64,000 nt of DNA, taken from Anagrus nilaparvatae. Taxonomy: Eukaryota > Arthropoda > Insecta > Hymenoptera > Mymaridae. Both the position numbers and the translations under genes were made by a program. The stretch spans positions 3,970,501-4,034,500 of the forward strand of contig JAKSXM010000231.1 of assembly GCA_022575985.1 (NCBI GenBank), in the 5' to 3' direction. The stretch's first letter is position 1. The number at the start of each line of letters is the position of its first letter. A model generated the notes under the pieces. That model did not search any database, had not been told where the DNA came from, and saw only the letters and a program-made list of their open reading frames with translations. Below, piece after piece: positions 1-11,300 of the stretch.

Positions 1-1
1 T

Positions 2-898
2 GTAATGGTTAGCTGCTATTGGTGCTGCCCCATAATTGGTACTGCTGGCCAAACCTGTAAAATTATTGTTTATTGTTTGCTGACCCAATTCCTGGATGTG
101 CGCTGTGACTCCCATAGTTGTTGGAGGTATTTCAGTTGCGTCTGGCTGTAAAATAAATTTTTTTGTACTTTTTATACTTGGATTTATTGGAGTTACTAAA
201 CTCTCTCTACTGTCTAATAAACATAATGTATATTCTGCAGCTAATTCTTCTAGTACTAACTCTGGGCCTAAACTACTGTTAAATAATTCAATTAGTACTC
301 TTAAGGTCTCAGCATCCCTTAATGCTTTGTCCAGTATATCTTTGTTGTTTTGTGGTAAATACGCTTGTAACTGGGTAGCAGATGGTGTTAATACCGCCTT
401 CCCATCTGTTTCCAACAACCTGTAAGCTAAATACCTTAATAAATCTTTGACAGATGGTCTTGGCTTGGATTCCGGGTAACTGCAATGACGCCTTAACACG
501 TCGTAAATCCTGCTGTCAAAATAAACTTTTAGTGAGGAATCTTGGCTACTTGTACCTGTTATTATATCAATAATTTCTGCAGGATGTATGTTACTTGCTC
601 TTAATTCCTGAATCATACTTGCCAATGTGGTATCTTTTATTACCTCATCTAATACCTCTTTATCGATTCGGTTTTCTAATGCTTCAATTAATTCTTGCCT
701 TTGCTCAACTGTCGATGTAGATTCCTTGTTTTTAGTGTCATTAAAGTGCTTTTTGTACCATTCTAAAACTTCCTCTATTGTTGTGTCTACACTTATTTCA
801 ATAAAGTCTTTCGCATATTTACATAGTACATTATATGCTTTCTTTGCATTAACGTCCTTTTCTACCAATTTCTCGGCTAATACTCTTAAAAGACTCAT
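2..898 (-). CDS. Gag-like ORF of an LTR retrotransposon, partial (runs off the left edge)
   Basis: An open frame of 299 codons begins with ATG at 898 and has no stop before the window edge, so it is partial at its 3' end. It starts 95 bases after a tRNA-Pro type primer binding site, the position expected for gag in an LTR retroelement. The protein is mostly charged and helical, without cysteine knuckles in the visible part. Around residues 270-299 it becomes rich in Q, N, T and A. The frame also stays open upstream of the ATG, but this is the first methionine. I recognise no specific family from the residues; the gag call rests on position behind the LTR and primer binding site. A nucleoprotein-like or host origin is not excluded. 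Confidence 0.55.
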   Translation of the reverse strand, partial: MSLLRVLAEKLVEKDVNAKKAYNVLCKYAKDFIEISVDTTIEEVLEWYKKHFNDTKNKESTSTVEQRQELIEALENRIDKEVLDEVIKDTTLASMIQELRASNIHPAEIIDIITGTSSQDSSLKVYFDSRIYDVLRRHCSYPESKPRPSVKDLLRYLAYRLLETDGKAVLTPSATQLQAYLPQNNKDILDKALRDAETLRVLIELFNSSLGPELVLEELAAEYTLCLLDSRESLVTPINPSIKSTKKFILQPDATEIPPTTMGVTAHIQELGQQTINNNFTGLASSTNYGAAPIAANHY

Positions 899-992
899 TT
901 TGTTGATATAGAGAAGAAATTATGAAAGATAGAAAGAAATAGAAAATTTAAATCGTAGAATAATTTGCTTTTTTTAATAAAAAATTCCCTAA

Positions 993-1004
993 GACGAGCC
1001 CCCA
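993..1004 (-). promoter_or_regulatory. Primer binding site, tRNA-Pro type
   Basis: On the minus strand the 12 bases TGGGGGCTCGTC match the start of the primer binding site complementary to the 3' end of tRNA-Pro, as used by several retroviruses and LTR retrotransposons. It follows an LTR-like CA end after four bases and precedes the gag-like ATG, which is the expected order. The match ends after 12 bases, shorter than a full 18-base site. Confidence 0.65.
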
Positions 1005-1008
1005 CTTT

Positions 1009-1408
1009 TGTTACGAAATTTTTGATTATAGTTTTTATTAATTTAAAATTTATGATGAGTTATTGACTTTACTGCGAAAATTCGATACTAATTTTAACTT
1101 TGCTATTAAATATCAAGTATTCGTAACTTTAGAACAGTTTAGTTATTTTGCCTACTTTAGTGCTCGTAACTAATGCAGTTACTCGCACACGGGAAGGCTT
1201 ATTTTTTATTAAATTAGCAAATCTAACTAGAATATATGTAATTGTATATATATGTATATAAATATATGTTTATATACGTGATAGGTAAGTATATAGGATA
1301 GATTAGTGGTATAGAATAGAGGATAGAAAATAAAGAATACTATTTTGAATTTACTAAAATAACTCTTTGAAATAAAGTTATTTATTGATAGATACAAATG
1401 TAGAAACT
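1009..1408 (-). repeat. LTR of the minus-strand retroelement (only the inner edge is defined)
   Basis: The minus-strand sequence ends in CGTAACA at 1009, four bases before the primer binding site, which fits the 3' end of a 5' LTR. The outer boundary cannot be placed: no second LTR is in the window, and a LINE is inserted from 1421. The end given here is only the start of the LINE target duplication. The stretch is AT-rich with TATA-like runs and has no coding potential. Confidence 0.45.
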
Positions 1409-1417
1409 TAATAAACT

Positions 1418-1421
<4 letters not shown>
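1409..1421. repeat. LINE target-site duplication, left copy
   Basis: TAATAAACTTATT, identical to 6136-6148, and directly followed by the T run of the LINE poly-A tail. Confidence 0.9.
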
Positions 1422-1448
<27 letters not shown>

Positions 1449-1451
<3 letters not shown>

Positions 1452-1731
1452 GGAAATATGTGAATCTTACATCAGCCATGGAGTGTTTGCGGGCCTTAAA
1501 GACCCGCAAATTTCCATGACCGCCCAGTTGCACAAAGTGCACAACTGGGAGACCACCGACGAACGCGGTCGCCGGCTACGCCCCAGATTCTTACTGGATA
1601 AACACACTTTAAACCCCCTGCGCTTGTTTGTCCCAAACCGGAACTCCCTTTTCAGGTATAACTTCAGTTTGGGACGCGCAGCCTAGGCAGCTGGCCGCTG
1701 CCTTCCCCCTGCCTAGGGACAGGAGAGCTCT
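1449..1731 (-). other. LINE 3' untranslated region
   Basis: This is the stretch between the ORF2 stop at 1732 and the poly-A tail. It is GC-rich compared with the chromosome and has no ORF on the coding strand. Short open frames on the opposite strand are shadows. Confidence 0.75.
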
Positions 1732-4725
1732 CTACGATAGAAAGCCCTCTTCCTTCTTCTCCAACAAGTTGGTCCTTACGTACTCTGCTACTTTGTTCCA
1801 GTTTTCGGAACTCCGTAGCATTTCCGGGACCACCGTCTCCGGCCTCCAAATCGGGAAGGGCGGGCGCCCCTCCGAGTAGCGAACACATTCGAAGAATGTG
1901 TGCTCTACTGTATCATCCACGCCCGGACAGTGCAAGCACTCCTTTGTTGCCACCTTATGCCAATGCTTCAACATGACACGGAAATACCCGTGTCCGGTTA
2001 AGAACTGGGTAAGGTAGAAATCCACCTCCCCATGCTGTCGTCCCATCCATGCCTGCAGGTCTGAGATCAGTCTGCGCGTCCATAGGGCATTTTTCTCTTG
2101 GTTCTTTTTCCATCGTTTATTCCATGCTTTCATAGAGTTGAAGCGGGCGCGAGTGGAAGCCACTTCGCGCTCATCTACGCTCTCGTAGATGAATTTCCGC
2201 TCCAACGCTAGCAGGTCGATGGGTATCACCGAAGCAACAACCTGGATCGCCTCTAGAGATACCGTGTGGTATCCGCAGGCGATCCTCACTGCCGCTTGCC
2301 TCTGTACAGACGATATTTTTCGCCTGTACTTGGCAGTTTCTGTGGTCTTCGCCCAGACTTCTGATCCGTAGAGCAGGACAGAGTTGACGACTGACATCAG
2401 GAGCCTTCGTTTCCCTGGTTTGGGTCCCCCAATGTTGGCCATGAGCCTTGACAGGGAGGATGCGGCCGACGCTGCCTTTTCACACGACCTCTGAAATTGC
2501 TCCCAGAAGGTCAGCTTGTTATCAAGCTGAACTCCCAGGTATTTCACCGATGTTCTGGTTCGGATCGTGTGAGGGTTTCCGCCGTCGTCGATAATTACAT
2601 CGAAGTCGGTGGGAACCCTTGGACGAGTCAGCAGTACGATCTCCGTTTTTGGGATCGCAAGCTGGAGCCCGTGATCGCCCATCCAGAGGTTGATCCGTCT
2701 CATGACTAGATTTAACCTCTCCTGGGTCTCTTCCATGTCCCTGCCAGTTATGGTTAGGGCCACGTCGTCGGCGTACCCGATCAGGGAAACTCCTTCCGGG
2801 AGGTGGACGCGCAACAAGCCATCGTAAAAGGCATTCCACAGATCAGGTCCGAGAACCGAACCTTGCGCGATGCCTGCACTCAGAACCCTTTCACGCCTTC
2901 CGTCGAGCGTGTCGTAGAGCAGTCTCCGGTCCCGCAGGTAATCCTTTAGTACGTTACCCAGATACCTGGGTATCCGGAAATCGTACTCGAGGGACCTGAT
3001 CATGTCATCCCACCTGGCCGAGTTGAAAGCGTTTTTGACGTCCAGCGTTACCAGAAGGACGTTCCTGCGAATTGCAGGCCGCTTTTCCCTCTCAGCCTCT
3101 ACGGTATCCACGACACGCCGAATGGCGTCTATCGTGGAATGCCCTTCACGAAAACCATGCTACTCCTCAGAGAGACCACCGCCCTCCTCGATTGCCCTTC
3201 TGAGCCTTGCCCGGAGCAAGCTCTCCATCACCTTACCAATGGTATTTAACATACACAAAGGTCTGTAATATGATGGAGAGTCCGGGGCTCCCCCCTTGCC
3301 CTTGTTCAAGAGCACGAGACGTGCCACCTTCCACTGCTTTGGAAACACTCCAGCCACCAAACAAGCATTGAACATGCTTAGCAGGATACCAGGGATTACT
3401 TTGACCGCTCTTTTGAGCACTTCCACCGGTATCCCGTCCGGCCCCGGCGCCTTGCCATTTTTCATGGCCTTTATGGCCTTGACCATCTCGCCTTCGCTGA
3501 ACAGCGGCACTTCCTCCCTGGGTATCACCTCAACCGGGTTTTCCCGGATGGGCCTTTCAGGGAAGAGAGCACCGACGATCCGTTCAGTCGACGCCGCGTC
3601 CATCATGTTGTCGGACCCCCGGTTCAATTTGCCCATTACGACTTTGTAACCTAGGCCCCAGGGGTCCTTGTTTACTTCTTCGCGTAATGAGCGCAGACAT
3701 CCAGCCTTGCTTTGGCGGATGGCCTTGGCCAGCCGGTGTTTGGCGTCCTTGTGTTCCTGCGAAAGCAAAGCAGCCTCAGGTCTGTCCCGTGCTCTTTGCG
3801 CCCTTCGTCGCGTCCTATGGCATTCCTTTCGGAGCTCAGCTATTTCGGGATTCCACCAGTACACTGGCTTTCTCCCTTTCCAGGGCCTACGGCGAGGCAT
3901 CGAGGCATCACAAGCCCCACGTAATAGAGACGTTACTTTCTTAACTAAGATTTCAGCCTCGTGGGGACTTGTAGCCCCTCCATGCCAAGCGGGGATGGAC
4001 GCTGACTCGATTCGAAGATACTCCTCGAATCTGTCTTCGTCCATCTTTGAGACGTTCCAGCCCAGAGGACGCCTCCTGTACGGAGGACGTTGTGAGGCCC
4101 CTTCCAATACCCGGAAGGCGATGTAATGGTGATCACTACCATTGTATTGATCATCCATCACCCTCCAGTCGCCTATTTTCCCAGACGCAGCTTCTGTAGA
4201 GAAGGTTATGTCCGGTATAGAGGCACCCCACCCTGCCCTCTCGTAGGTGGGCTTGTTGCCTCTATTCTGGACCACTAGTTTGCATCTAGTGGCCATTTCG
4301 AGCACCATTCGTCCCCTGGGGTTGGTCGTTGGCATGCCCCATTCCAAGGCCCTGGCGTTGAAGTCTCCACCAAGGATGACGCCACCAGTCGCCGTTCGGA
4401 TCGTGCTCTCGATGCTGGCCAATTTTGTAGCCAGCTCTTGCGAGCTGTCGTTTGGCGACAGATAACAACTTATATAAGTTATCTCCCCACACTTGGCCCA
4501 AACGTGGCAATTTCCTTTCCCTTTTTGGGTAAGGGACGTTTGGGCTCTACCTCGAAGCCATATGGCGCAGCAGTCGGTGTCATCGGAAAGCCAGTACTTG
4601 TGGTTCATGTTGTAAGATTGCTCGCTTAGTAAGAGGATGTTTGAATCCTCTTCGCGAGCAATCTGATCCAACAATGCACCAGCTTCCCGAGCGTGTCTCA
4701 TGTTTCCTTGGAGAACCTGAATCAT
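1732..4725 (-). pseudogene. LINE ORF2: endonuclease and reverse transcriptase, broken by one in-frame TAG
   Basis: The frame runs from the ATG at 4725 to the stop at 1732, 998 codons including an internal TAG at 3160-3162 (codon 522). N-terminal endonuclease: the start reads MIQVLQGNMR, then GGDFNA and SDHH follow as catalytic motifs. Reverse transcriptase: APGPDG, the motif A segment LDVKNAFNS, QGSVLGP and the catalytic YADD. Near the C-terminus CLHC-x7-8-H-x4-C forms the CCHC knuckle common in R1/Jockey-type ORF2. The ATG overlaps the ORF1 stop as ATGA, which suggests termination-reinitiation coupling. The TAG falls inside the polymerase between APGPDG and motif A, so both halves stay open but the copy should be dead. 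No other frame break was found. Confidence 0.93.
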
Positions 4726-6135
4726 TTCCGATGACACCTGTTTCTCGCCACAGTCAGAGCCTCCCGGTAACTGGGGCAGTTTCCCTGTCCAGGATAGTGC
4801 TCCGTGGAGCACTTATCCTTTCTGGTCTTGCAGAGGAAGCACTCGGGCTTTTCCTTGCTGCACTCTGTTCTCTTATGGCCATCTTCGCCACACTTGAGAC
4901 ACGCCTTACTTCTGTCTAGGCCTTTGCAGACATACTGGCTATGGCCATAGCCCAGACATTTGTAGCAACGCCTTACGTCTGCACGAAGGCGCACTCTACT
5001 CGACACCCAGCCAATCTGGATTTTGCCCTTTTTAGCCAGGCGTAGAGCGTCTGCTTCCAGGAGGTCAACAACGGCCATATGGCTGGTTGTCCCTTTCGTT
5101 TTGAAAATGATGACTTCAAGTAGGTCACCATTTTCCATGCCAATAGCCTTGGCAACGGCCTCCTGTATCTCCTGCTCCTTCGTGACTCCATCCAAGTCTC
5201 GAACTTCAAGCTTGAGCATTGGAATCAGATCACGAACATTCGATTCAGGGCCCGTTACCGACTTCACTGCATCTCTCAGCTTTTGGCGGTCCTCAATGGC
5301 CTCCAACTCAATGAGGACACTGCCATTTTGAGTTTTTCTGATGCGGTGGACCTTCGTGCCAGATTCTTTGAGGTTAACGTTTCTCTTTAAATCGAGAAGC
5401 GTTTCCTCGTAAGTTTTACCCGCCGCTGGGGTAATCTGGAAGGCTTCCTTCCTTTTTCTAAACCTGCGCCTTCCCATCTTGGAAGGAACTTTATCCTTAT
5501 TGGCAGGTTCCTTTGCCTGTTGGGTCTTCTTGGCTCTGGGTTTATTCTTCCCTTTCCCCATAGTCTGCCAGTTTTCTGGTAGCTTCGGGGGTTGCGACTG
5601 CCTTTGTTGCTCTTTTCCGTCAGCCACTTGCGTTAGCTTAGTTGGCTGATCCGTCTTTTCGGGAGGGTTATTTCCCTGCTTAAGCTGCAGCCTTTTAAGT
5701 TTCTTCTGCTGCTTCTTTTCCTTTGTGGATCTATGCCTAGGGGCGCCCCTATCTCCATTGCTGTTGGAGGAGATCCCGGAGCTATCCTGTGGGCCGTCCA
5801 CCTTGCTGTTGCTAGGTACCACCTTTGAGTCATCTTCCTTATTGGGAGGTTCTCCCCCCGCAGGTTGATTCTCTTTTGGTGGCTGCTTCACTTTATTCTG
5901 CTTCGGCTTCTGCTTTTGAAGTAGTTGTAGCAGACTTTCTTTCTTCTTTTGTTTCTGAAACAGTTTCTCTTTTTGTCGCCGCTCTTTTTCCTCCTGTTCC
6001 AGGCGCGCTTTCTCCTTCTTCCTCTGCTCTTGCTCCTTCTTTTGGTTTTCTTGAAGCAGCATTTTCCTTCTTTCCTCTTCCTGGAGCTGAGCGCTGTTCT
6101 GCTGCTCCTCCTCAGATTTAGCTGTATTGCTAGAG
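4722..6135 (-). CDS. LINE ORF1: gag-like nucleic-acid-binding protein, 5' end missing
   Basis: From the first ATG at 6062 the frame gives 446 aa ending in TGA at 4722. The same frame is open for 24 more codons up to the insertion junction, so the real start was probably lost. The N-terminal ~200 residues are rich in K, E and Q and look coiled-coil and basic. The C-terminus has three cysteine knuckles: CYKC-x4-H-x4-C near residue 366, CLKC-x4-H-x4-C near 388, and a longer CFLC unit near 408 ending in GQGNC. This arrangement is typical of R1/LOA/Jockey-type ORF1 proteins, which coat the element RNA. The stop overlaps the ORF2 start by ATGA. Confidence 0.88.
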
Positions 6136-6148
6136 TAATAAACTTATT
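6136..6148. repeat. LINE target-site duplication, right copy
   Basis: TAATAAACTTATT, identical to 1409-1421. It marks the 5' junction of the inserted LINE. Confidence 0.9.
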
Positions 6149-6888
6149 ATAAAGATAACTAATATAATAATATAAATATACTTATTATTCATAACTAACC
6201 GTTTAAACTAGTTAGTTTCTGAATTCCAATATAAAACGCAATGCTTTTTAATTAATGACTTTTTTTTTTTTGACACTTAGTAAAAATACAGGTATATTTT
6301 AACAAAACGTGATAATGACCTGCGGCTAAAATTCCAAAGACAATTGAGAGTGTTTTGACATTTTTGGCTACTATTTATATGATTGACTGATCGACGTGTT
6401 AATCTTAATTCGTCATGAAAGAGGGGTGCCCCTTGATTAGCAATCTTGTGGCGTCTCTTTTTGTCCTTTCTTAATAATCAATTCTTGGACTTGTAATAAG
6501 GTCAAATTAATTAGCACCTATATTTATTTTATATCCGTTGATAAAACCATGAGACATAAAATTTGTTACTCATCTAATGCGTTAAACAGAGTGTTTAACG
6601 CTTTTGCGTTAATTCTATATTGAGCGCCTTTCTCTTTAGTATTTAAATCTAAAATGCGTTCAGGCAAGCTTTATCGCATTTGCGTTAATAGTGCCTTTTA
6701 TCGCATTTGCGTTAACAGTGTCTGTTAACGCCTTTTCATATTTCACTGCTGTTACTTTATCTCGCTCTAACAAAACTACTTAAAGTTATGACGCATTCCT
6801 TGCTATTTGCATCAAAAGTGCATGTACCAGCGTATCTATAAAAAATATCAAAAATTAGCTTTGAATGAGAACGAAAAACTATACTTAC
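6149..6888. other. AT-rich intergenic stretch with a short GCGTTAA repeat cluster
   Basis: I see no gene. Between about 6570 and 6740 the motif GCGTTAA and its complement recur. It includes two near-tandem copies of a unit containing TATCGCATTTGCGTTAA (near 6670 and 6700). Confidence 0.5.
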
Positions 6889-7022
6889 AATGTCATTGTT
6901 GAACTCCATTTAACTTTAACAGGAAGTAATTTATTCCAAAAAAATTTGATATTAAATTCAGCAAATAAAGTATAAACATTATCAGTTGCATCGACGCACT
7001 CCGAAGTGTCATATTCAGTTTT
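6889..7022 (-). CDS. Coding exon of unknown gene (second of a pair)
   Basis: On the minus strand TTATCAG precedes an open stretch of 44 codons plus two bases, ending at a strong donor GTAAGT. The reading joins in phase 0 to the exon at 7093-7223 across a 70-bp intron. The peptide is acidic at first (TEYDTSECVDATD), then hydrophobic and basic. No family recognised. No continuation was found towards 6149; the LINE/LTR insertions lie there. Confidence 0.5.
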
Positions 7023-7092
7023 CTGATAAAAAATAAAAAATCCATATTACTTCATTTGTAAATAAACGCATTTTGATAATTATAATACTTAC

Positions 7093-7223
7093 ATTTTTCG
7101 AACAAACAACATTTTCAATTATACCTAAACCATTTTCTTGATTATTACTATCAAATGTCGACTTTTCTTGAATGTTCATTTTCCGAATTTTTCTAAATAA
7201 CAGCTGACTAAATTTTTCTATCA
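7093..7223 (-). CDS. Coding exon of unknown gene (first of a pair)
   Basis: Preceded on the minus strand by ATTTTAG and ending in AAT before a consensus donor GTAAGT. It holds two bases plus 43 codons without a stop. The peptide has a basic start (FRKIRKM) and then a Q/N/S-rich part. It needs one base from an upstream exon. This is compatible with the phase-1 donor at 11,743, so it could be an alternative 3' exon of the MULE-RG gene; that is inference. Confidence 0.5.
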
Positions 7224-8355
7224 CTAAAATTATGAATTATTATTTTTACATTAATAACGATTTACAAATTTGAAACTTTTTATTATAACATTATAAAAAA
7301 ATATTTTTTTACTATAGTTAATAGCAGTACTATGGTTAACAATATAATATTATATGTTTTATAACCTGTTTGACGTGCGACACACGTGCAATGTGCATGT
7401 GACTACACTGTGGTATTGGTATAATGATTGGTATCTGGTAAGGTTAGTGTAACGAATGCAACACACTATGAATGCATGAAGTTATGAAATAACCAGCTTA
7501 TAGGTATGATTAAAAATTAGGGAGAAATTTTAAAATTTTAAACTTGATTATTGAATTTATCAACCATTTTGTATTTTTCTGAATTATTACAGAGAGGGGG
7601 AAAACGCGCTTTTAAAAATTTATTTATTTAAGTACGTAATAATAATTAATTAAAACTAATAAATTATTTTGTTAGTTAATTAAGTGATTTATGATAAATA
7701 TTTCATTTATTAAGCTAAATTTTATATGAAATAACAGTTTCCCCCTCCACGAACTTCTTAAATTTTTTTTAAAATTAAAATTTTTCTTATAGTGTGGCCG
7801 GTCTGTTATAAGGAAAATAAATTCCTTATAATAATTAAAATTTTTAAATTTTTCATTTGATGTTAAAAATTTGATTAAATATTTGCTATTATTTAATCTA
7901 TGATATTTTAGTTGTATTGAAATCTTTTTCTTTCAAAAATCAAGGTTTTAATTAATTACTAAGTTTTGAAACCAACTAATATTATTAATAAATATTATTA
8001 ATACGCTAAATATTATTAATAATATTAACATTATTTAATAAAATTTTATAGTTTGATAAAAAACTGTATTTCTATTACTATTAAGGAGAAAAATTATTTT
8101 TTCGCTACAAATACAGGTTATAAATGATGAATTAACACATTATCTTACTTTATTACATTTCAATAAATATAAGCATACATAGAAGAAAAGTACTTATTCT
8201 AGCTATATTACGTATTGTACAAAAAATGGAAAAATAAGCACTGATTGCCTTGATATAAATTACATAATTATAAATAATATCTGAAATTATAAAAAAAAAT
8301 GATCAGTACGCATACGTTTCAGTTTATGCATATTTATACACAATACATTAATTCT
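7224..8355. other. AT-rich non-coding stretch
   Basis: I found no exon, RNA gene or clear repeat here. It separates the terminal exon of the large minus-strand gene from the exon pair at 6.9-7.2 kb. Confidence 0.5.
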
Positions 8356-11300
8356 CTAATTCAGCTCTTGACTTTCAATATCTTCTACATAACATATTGC
8401 TTGCTGTTGAGCATGATTGTGAGTTCTTATCAATTCTCCTACCTCGCGAACACCAGCTGATAATTGCAGTCGTTTTTCTGTATTTAAATAAAATAATGTC
8501 TTAAGAATTGTCAATGATCAAGTTATAAATTTGAAAAAAAAGAAATTTTGAAAATTTATGTCTTATAATCGGGTATATGAGCGCTTTGAAATTTCATTGA
8601 TTTTTGAGGTGTACTAAAATATAGAAGACTTCTTATAAAGTTTCTAATTTGTAAAATCTTTAAATATTATACATAGAGAAGATACTTCAAATTTATGTTT
8701 TTGACTGTAGTCTAAAGATTTTCAAATTTTTTTTTTCTAGTCTAAGCAATATTGACGCATTATAGGAATAATGCGTCCATGAGTCTAAACGATATAAAAC
8801 ATTAAATTATATGGGTTATAAATATTAAAATTTCACATATCCAATTAGGGGCTCTATTCAAAACTCAGAACTGCTATTTAGCAGAATCTCCACCAGATAT
8901 AGAATTTCGCAATAGAGTTTTCATTAACATAAAATACGGCTAAATATTTTCAGAATTTATATTGCAATATTCACTATGTTTTTTCTGTTCGTTATGCTTT
9001 CAAAAAATTAATCTAAAAGGTGCCGATTTTGATAAACAGCAGTTCTGAGATGAGTTTTGAGTTTTCACCATCGCACCCTTCTATGATGAACAGACTATAT
9101 GCAAGTCTATAGGATATGTATGCAGAGGTTATACATAAACATGTAGGATATATCCAGATATATCCTATTTCTATACAAATTTTTGCTTATTTATATTTTT
9201 AATTTTTACACAAAATATTTACTGCAATTGAGTCAAAAAGAAATTAATAGTTAGGGAAATTAATAAAAAATGTTCTTAACAATAAAAACAAATAAATTTT
9301 TTAAAATTTCTGTTTATGAATATTTTTGGCTATGCTGTTATATTGATATACAACTCGTATAAATTCGCATATCGTGTTCATTATCAGACCCCAGTAGAAG
9401 TTAAAAATTTTTCAAACAGAGAAATAAATTTATAAAAAAGTTCCTATCATTATATTAAAAGACCTGATAAACATAATTTAAAAATTCTTATTGTGGGCAA
9501 TTGGACAAAGTACTGTAAAAACGGATATCATATGCGCATTCAATGACCCAAAAAATGTTAATAAGGGGGAGAAAATTCCATCAACCTATGAAAAATTAAA
9601 ATTGTCCATGAGAAAAACAGGGGTTCACGTCAGGGCTAGTGGGAAAGGTGTAAGGAAAAAATTATATAAATAAAGTTTGATTTTATGAATAATTTCAAGG
9701 CATATTTTCATTTTAAATTGTAGGTCTATTAACCTTTTTTTTAAACAATGAGTCGGGAAATTTGTTTGCGAAAAATTGTTAGGTAATATATTTTCACTAA
9801 TTTTGAGAAATTACTTTCTGAGCTGAAATTCTGGCATACATTTTAAAATTGTCTACTTTTTTTGACTTTAATACTTTTAGGAATGTTTGAATATTACTAA
9901 AAACTTAACAATTTTCGCAATTTATTTACAAAGTTAAAGTGACTATTGGGCTAACATTTTTTATTATCTGTAAAAATTCCAAATCTGTTTTATTTACATT
10001 AATTCATACACTTTTAATTTTAAAAAACATATACTTACGCATTTTTCTTTTTTCTTTCCTCCTCCTATTTCTAGAGATTTTACCAGTAGGTTTTTCAATA
10101 TTGCCTGCAATAAATAATAATACGAATTTTTCTTACTCTTATAGTTTTATTATTTTTATTTTACTAAAGTTATACTCCAAACATAATGCAGTGATTGGTT
10201 TGAAACCTACAAACGGGTTAAGAATCAACGAGGTTCAAAAAGAATGGAGAAATAGGTTGGCACTCTTCATTCCGCAAAAAGTACCTCTTTTTGAGGTATT
10301 TTTTTTTATATTCTGATATACTTAAGCTAAAATTATCAAATACATTTCTTAAGCCAGTTGTCGATTTCAGACGCTCCCCTTGCATTATGAATGGGGTATA
10401 TTAGTTTAAAAATTTTTTTTCGGATACTTTTAAAAACAATATATTGTTCCGCGAAGGCTTCATTTAAAGTTCCTTAAGAAATTTCTATACAAAAAATTTC
10501 AATTTTCATAAAAAGGCTTTCAACGGTTAAGTTGCTTGGTCGGTTGTCGTGAAAAATTTTGAGGCATGTGAGTACTCAAATGCAAATTTTGACATCAAAT
10601 CACTTACTTTGATCACATAGGCATATAGTACTACCAAAGAATATATTATATAATTATATACTATCTACCTAGAAGGTAGTATATATATTCTTTGGTTTTA
10701 ATGCCGCGAACCACTGATTTTTGTATGATAGCCATGTTAAATTTTGATTTTGTAATCAAATATGCAAGATAAGCGACTTCAAAACCCACACCATTGGATT
10801 TCTAAGCATTTTTATATTCAGAGTGCTTATCTCTTTAAAAGGAAATTTTTTGGGTAGAGTGACGTTAAAATAAGTTTATTTTAAAGTGCTTTTAATTCTG
10901 CTTTGTGCAAAATGAATGTGATAATGATTCAAGATATGTACTTTTTTTAAGAAAAGTGACTACAATTTTTTCCACTAGTTTTGAATTCAAGCAATTAGAA
11001 AATCACTCTCAATAAAATATACTTATTTTACACTATTGGTTTTTCATCCATATGCAATAAAGTAAGTACAATTTTTGCATTTAACTTCTTTTTTTTGCGT
11101 TGAAGAGTTTCTATGTAACTTTTTTTTAAACAATAACAAAATAGATTTAAATGGGCGATTTTTTCTCAACCTAGCCACTCTCTTTTGTCCAAAAATGGAG
11201 GAAACTTAAAAGGATTTTGTTTTTCTCAAATTGACCAGTAAAGTTTACACATTTTTATTCTCATTAGGTACACAGCGATTAGTGGAGTTCAACATTTAAA

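Larger units (their letters stand above)
1421..6135 (-). mobile_element. APE-type non-LTR retrotransposon (LINE), R1/Jockey-like, 5'-truncated
   Basis: The element reads on the minus strand from 6135 to a poly-A tail at 1421-1448 (T run on the plus strand). It is flanked by the same 13 bases, TAATAAACTTATT, at 1409-1421 and 6136-6148, a typical target-site duplication. It carries ORF1 with zinc knuckles and ORF2 with apurinic-type endonuclease and reverse transcriptase. It is clearly GC-richer than the flanks. The ORF1 frame is open up to the 5' junction without an earlier ATG, so the copy is probably truncated at its 5' end. The R1/LOA/Jockey side of the LINE tree is inferred from the three knuckles of ORF1 and the C-terminal CCHC of ORF2. 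No 28S rDNA target is visible. Confidence 0.93.

Noticed and set aside
96..911. Two plus-strand ORFs of 109 and 94 codons
   Set aside because: They are antisense to the longer gag-like frame that fits the LTR and primer binding site; Ser/Leu-rich shadows.
1483..5331. Plus-strand ORFs across the LINE (for example 1483-1686, 3296-3649, 3668-4126)
   Set aside because: They are antisense shadows of the GC-rich ORF1 and ORF2, with no motifs of their own.
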